64,000 nucleotides of DNA from Poseidonibacter lekithochrous (lineage in GTDB: Bacteria > Campylobacterota > Campylobacteria > Campylobacterales > Arcobacteraceae), in contig NZ_JAHKQT010000023.1 in NCBI RefSeq assembly GCF_018861145.1, positions 372,001 through 436,000 on the forward strand, read 5' to 3'. The notes beneath the pieces are model-generated. The model had not been told where the DNA came from, did not search any database, and was given only the letters and a program-made list of their open reading frames with translations. Below are positions 9,101 to 17,275 of the stretch, one piece after another; within the stretch, counting starts at the first letter, position 1, and every line of letters starts with the position of its first letter. The position numbers were made by a program, and so were the translations under genes.

Positions 9101-9905
9101 AAATATATTTGCTTTCTTAATTCCTCTTTGTGCAATGCTACTTACATTTACATTATATTTATTAATCGATAATGTAGTAGAAAACTATAAAAAGAAAATC
9201 TCAAGAGATTATTCCATTGTTATAGTTACAAATACACCACTTATAAAAGAGAATATTGATGAACTAGCAGGTATAAACGTTGAGAGAATTCAAACTTTAC
9301 CAAAAGAAAAAATTATAAATGATATTAAATCAAACTTATCAACTAGTTCAGTTGAGTTACTTAAAAAAAAGCTTCCTTATTTTTATCAAATATATTTAGA
9401 AGTTTTTCCAACAACTAGTGAATTAGAAACAATAAAAGAAACTTTACTTCAAAATAAAAATGTTAGAAAAGTGGAAGTATTTTATAAAAACCATAATCAA
9501 ACATATTTGCTTTTAGTGCTATTAAGTAGTATTTCATTTATACTATTTTTTATCATTACAATTTTTGCAATTATTATTATTGCAAAACAAATTAAGCTAT
9601 GGTTTCATGAACATAGTACTAGAATTGCGATATTAAGACTTCATGGTGCATCTGTTTTATATAGTGCATCAACAGTTTTAAACTATGCAATTATTAGTTC
9701 TTTTCTAGCTTTTTTAATTGTAGGTGCACTTTTATATTATATTTCTAATAATATGAGTATATTATTTCCACTAGAACTACATGAAATAATTAACGTAGAA
9801 ATAGACTTAAATTATGAACTAATTAAACTATTTATATTATCTTTTACTATTTCAATTTTTACAATACTTGGTGTATTATTAAAGTACAAAATAAATGATG
9901 AATAA
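9087..9905 (+). CDS. ftsX: Cell division membrane protein FtsX
   Basis: Membrane partner of FtsE. The 272 residues give the FtsX plan: a first helix (about 5-27), a periplasmic loop of about 120 residues (28-148) that binds the hydrolase activator, then three more helices (about 149-170, 200-222 and 245-265). The cytoplasmic stretch before helix 3 contains FHEHSTRIAILRLHGAS, the FtsX/MacB-type coupling region. The next gene is an EnvC-like factor, exactly the periplasmic partner expected. Confidence 0.92.
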   Translation: MKFLKNIFAFLIPLCAMLLTFTLYLLIDNVVENYKKKISRDYSIVIVTNTPLIKENIDELAGINVERIQTLPKEKIINDIKSNLSTSSVELLKKKLPYFYQIYLEVFPTTSELETIKETLLQNKNVRKVEVFYKNHNQTYLLLVLLSSISFILFFIITIFAIIIIAKQIKLWFHEHSTRIAILRLHGASVLYSASTVLNYAIISSFLAFLIVGALLYYISNNMSILFPLELHEIINVEIDLNYELIKLFILSFTISIFTILGVLLKYKINDE

Positions 9906-11232
9906 AATATTATTTATACTATTACTAATTTTTAGTAATACAGCTTTTTCATCAACTAAAGCTATTGATAATAAAATCAAAAGTAATAAAAATAGCTTAA
10001 ATAAGAATGTATCCAAAAAGAAACAAACATCTTTAAAAGTAAAATCTTTAGCAAATAAAATTAATGAACAAAATAAAAATATAATAAAACTAGAAAAAAA
10101 TATTAAAAAAGTAAATTCAGATATTAATGAACATGAAAAGCTTTTAGAAGAATCAAAAGCAAAACTTGAACAGTTAAGAAAAAGATCTACTAATTTAATA
10201 AAAGAAAAGAAAGGTAATGAAGTACAAATAGTTGATACAATTATTGAAGACTTTTCTACTTCGATAGCACTTAAATTAGCTTCAAAAAACACTTTAGGAG
10301 AATTAATAGATAGTGAAATATATACTATTCTTTCAGAAAACTCAAAAGACCAAATACTTAAATTAGATAATAACTATGATTTATTAACAAATAATACAAA
10401 AGAGAATCAAAAAAAAATCAAAACTATTTCTTCATATATTGAAGAAAGAAAAAAAACTAAAAAAACTCTAAGTACACTTAAAAACAAACACTCTAAATCC
10501 TTAAATAGTTTAGAAGATCAACATAAATCATATCAACAAGAGCTAAAAAAAGTTGCACAACAACAAGAATCTCTTAAAAAACTTTTATCTAATTTAAATA
10601 TTTTAAAAGAAGAAGAATTAAGAAAAGAGAGAATTAGAACAGCTAAACTCCAAAGAATATTAGCTTTAAAGAAAAAGAAAGCTGAAGCGAAAAAGAAAAA
10701 AAAGAAGAAAAGTAGTTCGAAAACAGTAAAAGAAGAAGAATCTATACAAACAGCAGAAGTTAGAAATCAAAAATATGCAAAAAATTTAAATTTAGATGTT
10801 AAAAAAATTGGTTCAGCAACTTCTGGAGTAAAAGTAGTTAGATATAGAGGGAAAAAGACAATTGCCCCTCTTAAATCTTTTAATGTAGTAAAGAAATTTG
10901 GTTCTTATTATGACCCAATTTATAAAATTAAACTATTTAATGAATCCATAGTATTAAAAACAAAAAGACCTAAAGCAAAAGTTGTTTCTGTGTTAAATGG
11001 AAAAGTTGTATATGCAAAAAAGAACTCAGGTATGCTTGAAAATGTTGTAATTATTCAACATGAAAATGGACTCCATACAATCTATTCTCATTTAGATGAG
11101 ATAGCTCCAACTTTAAAAGTTGGGAAATGGATAAAAAAAGGTTATGTTGTTGGTAGAGTTAATAATAATCTAACTTTCCAAGCTACTAAAAACTCTTCAC
11201 ATATTAATCCAAAAGATTTATTTAAAATTTGA
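9895..11232 (+). CDS. EnvC-like murein hydrolase activator (degenerate LytM/M23)
   Basis: A 445-residue secreted protein: signal peptide (residues 1-20), about 240 residues of charged coiled coil, a lysine/glutamate-rich linker (KKKKAEAKKKKKKK), and a C-terminal M23/LytM fold (about 335-445). The first zinc-ligand motif of active M23 peptidases, HxG(I/V)D, is replaced by FNESIVL, while HTIYSHLDEI is kept. It therefore probably lacks catalytic activity and works like EnvC, activating amidases under FtsEX control. It overlaps ftsX by 11 nt. Coiled coil plus degenerate LytM next to ftsEX is strong support. Confidence 0.85.
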   Translation: MMNKILFILLLIFSNTAFSSTKAIDNKIKSNKNSLNKNVSKKKQTSLKVKSLANKINEQNKNIIKLEKNIKKVNSDINEHEKLLEESKAKLEQLRKRSTNLIKEKKGNEVQIVDTIIEDFSTSIALKLASKNTLGELIDSEIYTILSENSKDQILKLDNNYDLLTNNTKENQKKIKTISSYIEERKKTKKTLSTLKNKHSKSLNSLEDQHKSYQQELKKVAQQQESLKKLLSNLNILKEEELRKERIRTAKLQRILALKKKKAEAKKKKKKKSSSKTVKEEESIQTAEVRNQKYAKNLNLDVKKIGSATSGVKVVRYRGKKTIAPLKSFNVVKKFGSYYDPIYKIKLFNESIVLKTKRPKAKVVSVLNGKVVYAKKNSGMLENVVIIQHENGLHTIYSHLDEIAPTLKVGKWIKKGYVVGRVNNNLTFQATKNSSHINPKDLFKI

Positions 11233-11969
11233 TGAATAAATACAAATATCTACATATCTATCTTCCAGTATTTTTTATACTATGGCTTGGACTTTTTATA
11301 GATAGTAAACTTATATCAAGTTATTTTGTTAACAATCAATATATTACAAATATTTTAGTTTCTTTTGTTTTTATTTGGACTTACATTAATGTGTCTGTAA
11401 AAATAAAGAAGCTAATGATTTATGGATTAATTTTAGCAGTCTTAGGTGAAGCATTATTTGCACTTATTTTAGGTATGTATTCATATAGATTAAATAATCT
11501 GCCATTATATGTGCCCTTGGGTCATAGTATGATTTATGCAGCAGTTTTTTATATGGCAAAAGAACCTATTTTAAAAAGAAATAAAGAATTAACAATAAAT
11601 ATACTTTTTATTTTAATGCTAATATATTCAACAGCTTGGCTTATTTTTGGAAATGATGTATTTGGATTTATTTGTATGTTACTTATAGTTCTTTTATTTA
11701 GAAAAAAACCGCATATAAAACTATTTTTTCTAATAATGTTTTTTATGATTGTTTATTTAGAACTAATTGGAACACATTATGAAAACTGGTATTGGCCCAA
11801 AATTTGGTTTGATAAAATATCTTTTATACCAAGTGCAAATCCCCCTAGTGGTATTAGTGTTTTCTACTTTGGTTTTGATGTTGGATGCTTATTTTTTTAT
11901 AAACTATTTAATAAAGAAAGATGGAAGAGATTACGTAATTTACAAAAAATAAAAAGAGAAAAAATATGA
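11232..11969 (+). CDS. Polytopic membrane protein of unknown function
   Basis: A 245-residue protein with about seven or eight hydrophobic helices and a basic C-terminal tail (KERWKRLRNLQKIKREKI); family not recognised. A conserved-looking tryptophan-rich loop, THYENWYWPKIWF, precedes the proline- and serine-rich IPSANPPSGISVF. I start at the ATG at 11232, which forms a TGATG overlap with the end of the EnvC-like gene. It also overlaps the next gene by 4 nt. The packing suggests it is transcribed with the ftsEX group, but nothing links it to division directly. Confidence 0.6.
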   Translation: MNKYKYLHIYLPVFFILWLGLFIDSKLISSYFVNNQYITNILVSFVFIWTYINVSVKIKKLMIYGLILAVLGEALFALILGMYSYRLNNLPLYVPLGHSMIYAAVFYMAKEPILKRNKELTINILFILMLIYSTAWLIFGNDVFGFICMLLIVLLFRKKPHIKLFFLIMFFMIVYLELIGTHYENWYWPKIWFDKISFIPSANPPSGISVFYFGFDVGCLFFYKLFNKERWKRLRNLQKIKREKI

Positions 11970-12412
11970 TATTATATATAGATGGAGATGCTTTCCCAAA
12001 TTTATTAAAACCTATTGTTTTAAGAGCAATTGAAAGATTAGAACTTGAAACAATAGTAATTGCAAATAAGAAAATAAATATAGGAAAGTCAAGTCATATT
12101 ACATACATGATAGTAGATGCTGGTGCAGATGAAGCTGATAATAAAATTGTTGAATTATTAGAAGAAAATGATTTAGTAATAACAGCAGATATTCCACTTG
12201 CAGATAGAGTGATATCTAAAAAAGCACATGCTATAGATCATAGAGGTGCTATGTATACAGAAGATAATATAAAACAATATCTTGCATATAGAAACCTAAT
12301 GCAAGAAATAAGAGATAGTGGAGAGATGACAAAAGGTCCAGCTGCCTTTTCTTCAAAAGATTCACAAGAGTTTGCAAATTCATTAAACAAGTTTTTGCAG
12401 AATATAAAATAA
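11966..12412 (+). CDS. YaiI/YqxD family (DUF188) protein
   Basis: A 148-residue cytoplasmic protein with the complete DUF188 pattern: YIDGDAFPN at the N-terminus, VDAGADEADNKIVEL in the middle, then DLVITADIPLADRVI and AIDHRGAMYTEDNI. The acidic residues (D6, D8 and the ADEAD cluster) resemble a PIN-like nuclease site, but the biochemical role of the family is not established to my knowledge. It overlaps the previous gene by 4 nt (ATGA). Family assignment is confident; function is not. Confidence 0.88.
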   Translation: MILYIDGDAFPNLLKPIVLRAIERLELETIVIANKKINIGKSSHITYMIVDAGADEADNKIVELLEENDLVITADIPLADRVISKKAHAIDHRGAMYTEDNIKQYLAYRNLMQEIRDSGEMTKGPAAFSSKDSQEFANSLNKFLQNIK

Positions 12413-12440
12413 TTTAAAATAATACAAAGGATTTATCATC

Positions 12441-13319
12441 ATTTTAATAGACCAAGCAACAAAAAAACAATTTAACTCATTTTGTAAGAAAAACAATCCA
12501 AAAGATTTAGAAACTGCAATTGAATACTTTACAGTATTTGGTGGGCTTAATATCGATATTGACATCACTATTCCATTAAAAGAACTAATAGAAACTGAGA
12601 TTCTAGATAAGTATAGATATTTTAAAAACCAAATAAATACAATTACTGGGGGATATAGTGTAGATCAAGCAGTATTAAGTGGTATTGCTTTAGGAGATAG
12701 AAGAACTAACTCATCTTTTAAAAGAGCATTTGTAAGCTTTGAAGAGGGTATGAAATGTGTTGAAGGACTAGTTGAGAGAGGAATTATTGAGATGGAATCA
12801 TCGCAACACTTCTTACTTAATCAAAGAGGCGATAGTAAAATATCTAAAAAGCTTTTATTTACTACACCTTTTTTAAGATTTTGGTTTGCCTTTGTTTCAC
12901 CTATTTATAAAGGTATTAAAGATGGTAACTATAATGAATTTTATAAAAACTATGAAAATAGAAAAGCTGAGTTTACAGGTTTTGTATTTGAAGAGTTAGC
13001 AATGGAATTTCTAAGAGATGCCTATAAAGATGATGAGATTAAAAATATTGGTAAATATTGGGATGATAAAAACAGTATTGATTTAGTAGCTAAAACAAAA
13101 TCAGGAAAAACAATAGCAGCATCTTGTAAATATGTAGATTCAAAGATTAAAAAAAGTGAATTAAACAACTTAAAAAATACTTGTAAAGAAGTAGGATTTG
13201 AAGCTGATATTTATGTATTATTTACTAAAAAAGGCTTTACAAATGAGCTTAAAACTTTAAAAAATGAATCACTAAGATTGTATACTGCAAAAAGTTTTAA
13301 AATATTACTTGATAAATAA
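12441..13319 (+). CDS. DUF234 protein with apparent AUU start
   Basis: A 292-residue protein of the DUF234 group, which in other bacteria is the C-terminal part of archaeal-type AAA+ ATPases and has a nuclease-like fold. The N-terminal part (QATKKQFNSFCKKNNPKDLE, FTVFGG) is helical. The C-terminal half has NIGKYWDDKNSIDLVAKTKS followed by ASCKYVDSKIKKSE, a D...(S)CK arrangement like restriction-endonuclease-fold domains. No in-frame ATG, GTG or TTG exists before 12750, yet coding is well kept from 12441. AAAGG at 12426-12430 precedes ATC (12438) and ATT (12441). From memory, homologues begin M-LIEQA, so the ATT is favoured. Starting at the ATG at 12750 would discard 103 codons. Confidence 0.7.
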   Translation: MLIDQATKKQFNSFCKKNNPKDLETAIEYFTVFGGLNIDIDITIPLKELIETEILDKYRYFKNQINTITGGYSVDQAVLSGIALGDRRTNSSFKRAFVSFEEGMKCVEGLVERGIIEMESSQHFLLNQRGDSKISKKLLFTTPFLRFWFAFVSPIYKGIKDGNYNEFYKNYENRKAEFTGFVFEELAMEFLRDAYKDDEIKNIGKYWDDKNSIDLVAKTKSGKTIAASCKYVDSKIKKSELNNLKNTCKEVGFEADIYVLFTKKGFTNELKTLKNESLRLYTAKSFKILLDK

Positions 13320-13322
13320 AAT

Positions 13323-14396
13323 ATGAATTTAGTAGGACTTGATTATGTGAATGAAAAAGATAAAGAGTTAACAAAACTCTTTATTGAATCAAAGAGCATA
13401 AAAAAATATATCTTAGGAATAAACAAACTTGGGAAAAGTGTATTAAAACATCTTGAAGTTGATGGTATTATCGATGATTTCACAAGAGTTCAAAAATCAA
13501 GAAAAAAAACAGTATTACAAATAGAAGAAGTTCCTAAAGATTCTATTATTCTTACAGTTGCTACAGGAAGTCCTCTTGAAGTAAATATTAAACTAGATGA
13601 GCTAGGATATACACACTTTAACTATTTAGCCTTTATAAAATACTCAAAACTTGACTTAGTTCACCCTCCTTTTATTATGGATTTTAAAGATGATTTTTTA
13701 CAAAATGAAAGTAACTACCAAAAAACATATAATCTTTTAGCTGATAAAAAATCAAAAGAAGTTTTTAAAAAAGTATTAAACTTTAAAATGACTTTTGATT
13801 TAGAGTTTATGAAAGGCTTTACAAACAACTTTGATGAACAGTACTTTGATAAAGACTTAATCCCAGAAATTAAAGATATAAGCTTTTTAGATGGTGGTGC
13901 TTATGTTGGCGATACTCTTCCAAATATAATAAAAAACTTTCCTGATTATAAAAAAATATATTGTATTGAACCAAATAATTTACATTTAAAGATTGCAAAA
14001 AGAGACTTCTCTACTCAAAGAGACATTGAGTTTATAAACTGTGGTCTAGGAAATAAAAAACAAGAAACTAGTAAAACACAAGAATTACAAGATAATTGTG
14101 CACATGACTACCAAGCAGAGAATATTGATACAATAGATAACTTAATAAAAGAAAAAGTAGATTTTATAAAACTTGATATTGAAGGTGCAGAACAAGACAC
14201 CATTATAGGCTCGAAACAAACTATTTTAAATCATCATCCAATATTAGCTATTTGCATCTATCATAAAGCGCAAGATTGGTATAAAGTGCCAGAATTAGTA
14301 CTAGGTATTAGAAATGATTATAAAGTATATATACGCCATTATATGGAAGGTATATATGAAACTGTTATGTATTTTATTCCAAAGGTAGATTATTAA
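13323..14396 (+). CDS. FkbM-family SAM-dependent methyltransferase
   Basis: A 357-residue protein. The N-terminal 170 residues contain a Rossmann-like region (KKYILGINKLGKSVL, IILTVATGSP). The FkbM methyltransferase domain spans about 180-340: ISFLDGGAYVGDTLPNII is the SAM motif, YCIEPNNLHLKIA is motif II, and DFIKLDIEGAEQDTI is the FkbM hallmark. Such enzymes O-methylate sugars or lipids in surface polysaccharide or natural-product pathways; no sugar cluster is seen here. It starts 3 nt after the DUF234 gene and its stop overlaps the proposed AUU start of the AraC gene. Confidence 0.85.
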   Translation: MNLVGLDYVNEKDKELTKLFIESKSIKKYILGINKLGKSVLKHLEVDGIIDDFTRVQKSRKKTVLQIEEVPKDSIILTVATGSPLEVNIKLDELGYTHFNYLAFIKYSKLDLVHPPFIMDFKDDFLQNESNYQKTYNLLADKKSKEVFKKVLNFKMTFDLEFMKGFTNNFDEQYFDKDLIPEIKDISFLDGGAYVGDTLPNIIKNFPDYKKIYCIEPNNLHLKIAKRDFSTQRDIEFINCGLGNKKQETSKTQELQDNCAHDYQAENIDTIDNLIKEKVDFIKLDIEGAEQDTIIGSKQTILNHHPILAICIYHKAQDWYKVPELVLGIRNDYKVYIRHYMEGIYETVMYFIPKVDY

Positions 14397-15207
14397 AAAC
14401 AAAATATTTAAAACAAATAAACTACCTTATCTTGAATTAAGATATATTGATGAAATAATAAGTTGTGATAAAAAGCATCAACATAAAGAACTTACTATAA
14501 CTGCTATTAAAACTGGAAATATAAATATACTATTTAATAATAAGAGTGATTCGTTAAATCCAAATGAAATATCAGTTGTAAATCCCAAAGAGGTTCATTG
14601 TGCTACATTAACTAAAATAAAGAGCTTTGGCTGTTATGTTCTATATATTGATGAGAGTTGGTGTAGATGTATTCAGCAATCATTATTTAATAATATAAAA
14701 TTTTTAAACATAAATAATAGTCTTATTCAAAACCAAGAACATTACAATAATTTTATTGATTTATGTGAGCAATTATTAACTAATGATATTTTATTAATTG
14801 AAAAAGAAGAAAAATTAATAGATTTTATGAACAATCTTTTTTTACAATTTTGTAATAAAAATGCAAATGAAAATGAAAATACTAAAAATACAATATTAGC
14901 TTTAAAAATAAAAGAGTATTTAAAAGATAATATCAATGAAGATATTTTATTAGAAGATATATCAAATGATATGAATTTATCAATCGTACATATCCTAAGA
15001 ATATTTAAAAAAGAGTTTGGCTTACCAATCCATTCGTATATCCTAAATAAAAAAGTTCATCTAGCAAGAAAATTAATATCACAAAATATTCCTATTTCTC
15101 AAGTAGCTCAAACAGCTGGTTTTTTTGATCAAAGTCATCTAAATAAATCTTTTAAAAGAGTTTTTCAACTAACACCAAAAGAATATCAAAAAAACATATT
15201 TTTATAA
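14392..15207 (+). CDS. AraC-family regulator with apparent AUU start
   Basis: A 271-residue one-component regulator. Residues 1-100 form an AraC-type cupin sensing region (LPYLELRYIDEI, KKHQHKELTITAIK, EISVVNPKEVH). The C-terminal 105 residues carry two helix-turn-helix units, with LEDISNDMNLSIVHILRIFK and ISQVAQTAGFFDQSHLNKSF. The frame is open from 14389, but there is no ATG, GTG or TTG before 14827, which lies in the linker. AAAGG at 14381-14385 stands 6 nt before ATT at 14392, which overlaps the FkbM stop (ATTAA). Initiation at AUU would give a full-length regulator; initiation at 14827 gives only the DNA-binding part. Confidence 0.7.
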   Translation: MKNKIFKTNKLPYLELRYIDEIISCDKKHQHKELTITAIKTGNINILFNNKSDSLNPNEISVVNPKEVHCATLTKIKSFGCYVLYIDESWCRCIQQSLFNNIKFLNINNSLIQNQEHYNNFIDLCEQLLTNDILLIEKEEKLIDFMNNLFLQFCNKNANENENTKNTILALKIKEYLKDNINEDILLEDISNDMNLSIVHILRIFKKEFGLPIHSYILNKKVHLARKLISQNIPISQVAQTAGFFDQSHLNKSFKRVFQLTPKEYQKNIFL

Positions 15208-15277
15208 ATGTTAATTTTGTACAAGAATTAATTTTTTTTATTTCATATAATTCACTAAGTTTAATTTAGGAGTTTTT

Positions 15278-16051
15278 ATGAGAAACGAGATACAAGAAGA
15301 ACACAATAGAAAAGTAATTGAGCAATTTTCAAAACAGGCAATTCCATTTAAAAAGATAAAAGGACACTATAATTCAGTTGATACTATTATATCAATGAGT
15401 GAAGTATCTAAATATGATAAAGTACTAGATTTAGCATGTGGAACAGGAATTGTTACTTGCGAATTTGCTAAATATGCAGAAAATGTAGTTGGCTTAGATT
15501 TAACAGAAGCAATGATAAATCAAGCAATAGAAGTTCAAAATGAAAATAATTTAACAAATATAAAATTTGAATTAGGAAATGTTCACAAGCTACCTTATAA
15601 AGATAATACTTTTGACATTGTTTTTACTAGATATAGTTTTCATCATTTTCTAGATAAAAAGCAAGTATTTGAAGAAATGATAAGAGTTTGTAAATCAAAG
15701 GGTAAAGTTATTGTTGTAGATGTAGCACTTGAAGATAAATATGAAAAAGCATATAATCATATGGAAAAATTACGTGATCCTTCGCATACAAAAGCTTTAA
15801 CATTTAAAGAATTTGAGGATCTTTTTTCTTCTAAGTTTTTATCAAACCATAGTAAAAGTTCATATAAAGTTGATTTAGAATTAGAAGATCAACTAAAAGC
15901 TTCTTTTCCAAATAAAGGTGATGATGATGTACTACGTAAAATATTTAAAAATGATATCAAAGAAAATACCTTAGGAATAAATAGTCATTATAAAGATAAG
16001 AAGATATTTTTTTCATATCCTATTACAATATTTATGGCTAAAAAGAAGTGA
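15278..16051 (+). CDS. Class I SAM-dependent methyltransferase (UbiE/MenG-like fold)
   Basis: A 257-residue cytoplasmic enzyme. The SAM motif I is VLDLACGTGIVTCEFA, the acidic loop is VVGLDLTEAMINQA, and the post-motif block is LPYKDNTFDIVFTRYSFHHF. This is the Methyltransf_11 pattern; the substrate is unknown. It has a good site (TTTAGGAGTTTTT) and follows the AraC regulator by 70 nt on the same strand, so it is a plausible target of that regulator. A hairpin overlapping its stop codon ends the unit. Confidence 0.8.
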   Translation: MRNEIQEEHNRKVIEQFSKQAIPFKKIKGHYNSVDTIISMSEVSKYDKVLDLACGTGIVTCEFAKYAENVVGLDLTEAMINQAIEVQNENNLTNIKFELGNVHKLPYKDNTFDIVFTRYSFHHFLDKKQVFEEMIRVCKSKGKVIVVDVALEDKYEKAYNHMEKLRDPSHTKALTFKEFEDLFSSKFLSNHSKSSYKVDLELEDQLKASFPNKGDDDVLRKIFKNDIKENTLGINSHYKDKKIFFSYPITIFMAKKK

Positions 16052-16067
16052 TATATTCACTTCTTTT
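16041..16067. terminator. Hairpin between methyltransferase and beta-lactamase genes
   Basis: An 11-bp perfect stem (AAAAGAAGTGA / TCACTTCTTTT) with a 5-nt loop overlaps the stop codon of the plus-strand methyltransferase gene and faces the end of the minus-strand beta-lactamase gene. A near-copy of both arms lies on the other side of that gene at 16880. Confidence 0.7.
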
Positions 16068-16080
16068 ATATAAAATCAAT

Positions 16081-16839
16081 TTATAATATATTCTTAATCT
16101 TTAAAGCATCCATTACAATTTCTTTTCTATATTTTAACTGCTCTTTTTGAATATCAGCATTTAAGGCGAAAAACCACACTTTATCTTTAATTTCTACATA
16201 TCCTACATACCAGCCAAGTTTTCCTGTCCATCCACTTTTAGCTCTTATTATATATTCAGTAGTTGAATCAGTAATTAATATCTTTTTTGTAATATCAATA
16301 TTTCTTTGAGAAAAAGGCAGGTCATTTTGATATAACTTTTTTAAAAAATCTATTTGTTCATTAGCTGATATTTTAAGATTACCTTCTAACCAAAATGTAG
16401 AAATATCAGAACCTGTTAATTTATTCCCATAATTCATTTTTTTTAGATATTCTAGATAGCTCTCATTTCCTATTTTCTTAGCAAATATTTGATAACACCA
16501 TACACAAGATATTGATATTGCACTTTGTAAATTTTGGTCCTTATTCCAAGGTTCATAAGCTCTAACCTTGCCATCCCATTTAATTATTTCATATTCATCT
16601 TTAATTACTTCTTTTTCTAGTGAAATAAGAGTGTTAGGTATTTTAAATGTTGATGCAGGTAAAAAACGTTTTTCAGTTCTTGTTTTATTGTAAATGTATC
16701 TTTTATTAGAAGTTAATTCTGAGACAACTAATGTTCCATTAATTTTAGATTCTTTAAAAATCTTTTCTAAATCTATATCATTAGCCAATGAAGATGTAAA
16801 TATTATAAGTAAAAGTATTGTTATTTTTATATAACTCAT
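16081..16839 (-). CDS. Class D (OXA-type) beta-lactamase
   Basis: A periplasmic serine beta-lactamase of 252 residues. The signal peptide ends near residue 19. All class D motifs are present: STFK at 63-66 (acylating serine and carboxylatable lysine), SxV as SCV at 111-113, YGN at 137-139 and KSG at 201-203, plus WLEG at 150-153. KSG replaces the common KTG, which is seen in some OXA enzymes. Chromosomal OXA genes are known in Arcobacter. It is a single gene with no integrase or attC-like site seen nearby, and it is bracketed by two nearly identical hairpins. The substrate range cannot be told from sequence. Confidence 0.93.
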   Translation of the reverse strand: MSYIKITILLLIIFTSSLANDIDLEKIFKESKINGTLVVSELTSNKRYIYNKTRTEKRFLPASTFKIPNTLISLEKEVIKDEYEIIKWDGKVRAYEPWNKDQNLQSAISISCVWCYQIFAKKIGNESYLEYLKKMNYGNKLTGSDISTFWLEGNLKISANEQIDFLKKLYQNDLPFSQRNIDITKKILITDSTTEYIIRAKSGWTGKLGWYVGYVEIKDKVWFFALNADIQKEQLKYRKEIVMDALKIKNIL

Positions 16840-16879
16840 TATAATTTTCCTTATTTATTATAAAAAGTAAATTAAATAA

Positions 16880-16902
16880 AAGAAGTGAAAATTTCACTTC
16901 TT
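16880..16902 (-). terminator. Terminator downstream of ridA
   Basis: An 11-bp near-perfect palindrome (AAGAAGTGAAA / TTTCACTTCTT) is followed on the minus strand by TTTTATTTAATTT, just after the ridA stop at 16914. The arm sequence nearly repeats the hairpin at 16041. Confidence 0.65.
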
Positions 16903-16913
16903 CATAAATAAAA

Positions 16914-17264
16914 CTAGTTTTTAGCAGCAGTAACTATAATTTCAACTAAAGTTTCTACACTTGCCATATTTGCTTCAACGCAAGCACGTACTGGTGGATT
17001 TTCTTTTGAAACCCATTCATCCCAAACGCTATTAAAACCTGCAAAGTCTCTTGCAATATCTTTTACAAATATTTCAACTCTTAATATATCATGTTTTGTA
17101 ACTTCTGCAAGTTCTAATTTTTCTTCAGCAATTGCTAGAACTCTTGCCGCTTGACCTTTAATATCAAGTGTTTTATCATCTGATACTATTCCTGCTAAAT
17201 ATACTGTGTTATTATGTACAACTACTCTACTCATTCTTTCATTTACTTGTTTTCTTATAACCAT
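16914..17264 (-). CDS. RidA/YjgF family protein
   Basis: A 116-residue cytoplasmic trimer-forming protein of the Rid family, whose members deaminate reactive enamine/imine intermediates produced by PLP enzymes. The segments VVVHNNTVYLAGIVSDD, HDILRVEIFVKDI and the C-terminal PPVRACVEANMASVETLVEI are typical; the arginine in VRACVE is the conserved substrate-binding residue. It may be a RidA paralogue rather than the main housekeeping copy. It lies 11 nt after the ABC-F gene on the same strand and ends at a terminator hairpin. Confidence 0.85.
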   Translation of the reverse strand: MVIRKQVNERMSRVVVHNNTVYLAGIVSDDKTLDIKGQAARVLAIAEEKLELAEVTKHDILRVEIFVKDIARDFAGFNSVWDEWVSKENPPVRACVEANMASVETLVEIIVTAAKN

Positions 17265-17275
17265 TTTATTCCCTT

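Noticed and set aside
11767-11952. 61-codon ORF in another frame inside the membrane-protein gene
   Set aside because: It lies wholly inside a better supported gene and has no ribosome site.
12383-12568. Minus-strand ORF across the 5' part of the DUF234 gene
   Set aside because: The plus-strand frame here continues the DUF234 family sequence, so the antisense ORF is a shadow.
16081-16839. Beta-lactamase as an integron cassette
   Set aside because: No integrase, attI or attC-like structure is visible; chromosomal OXA genes are known in this group.
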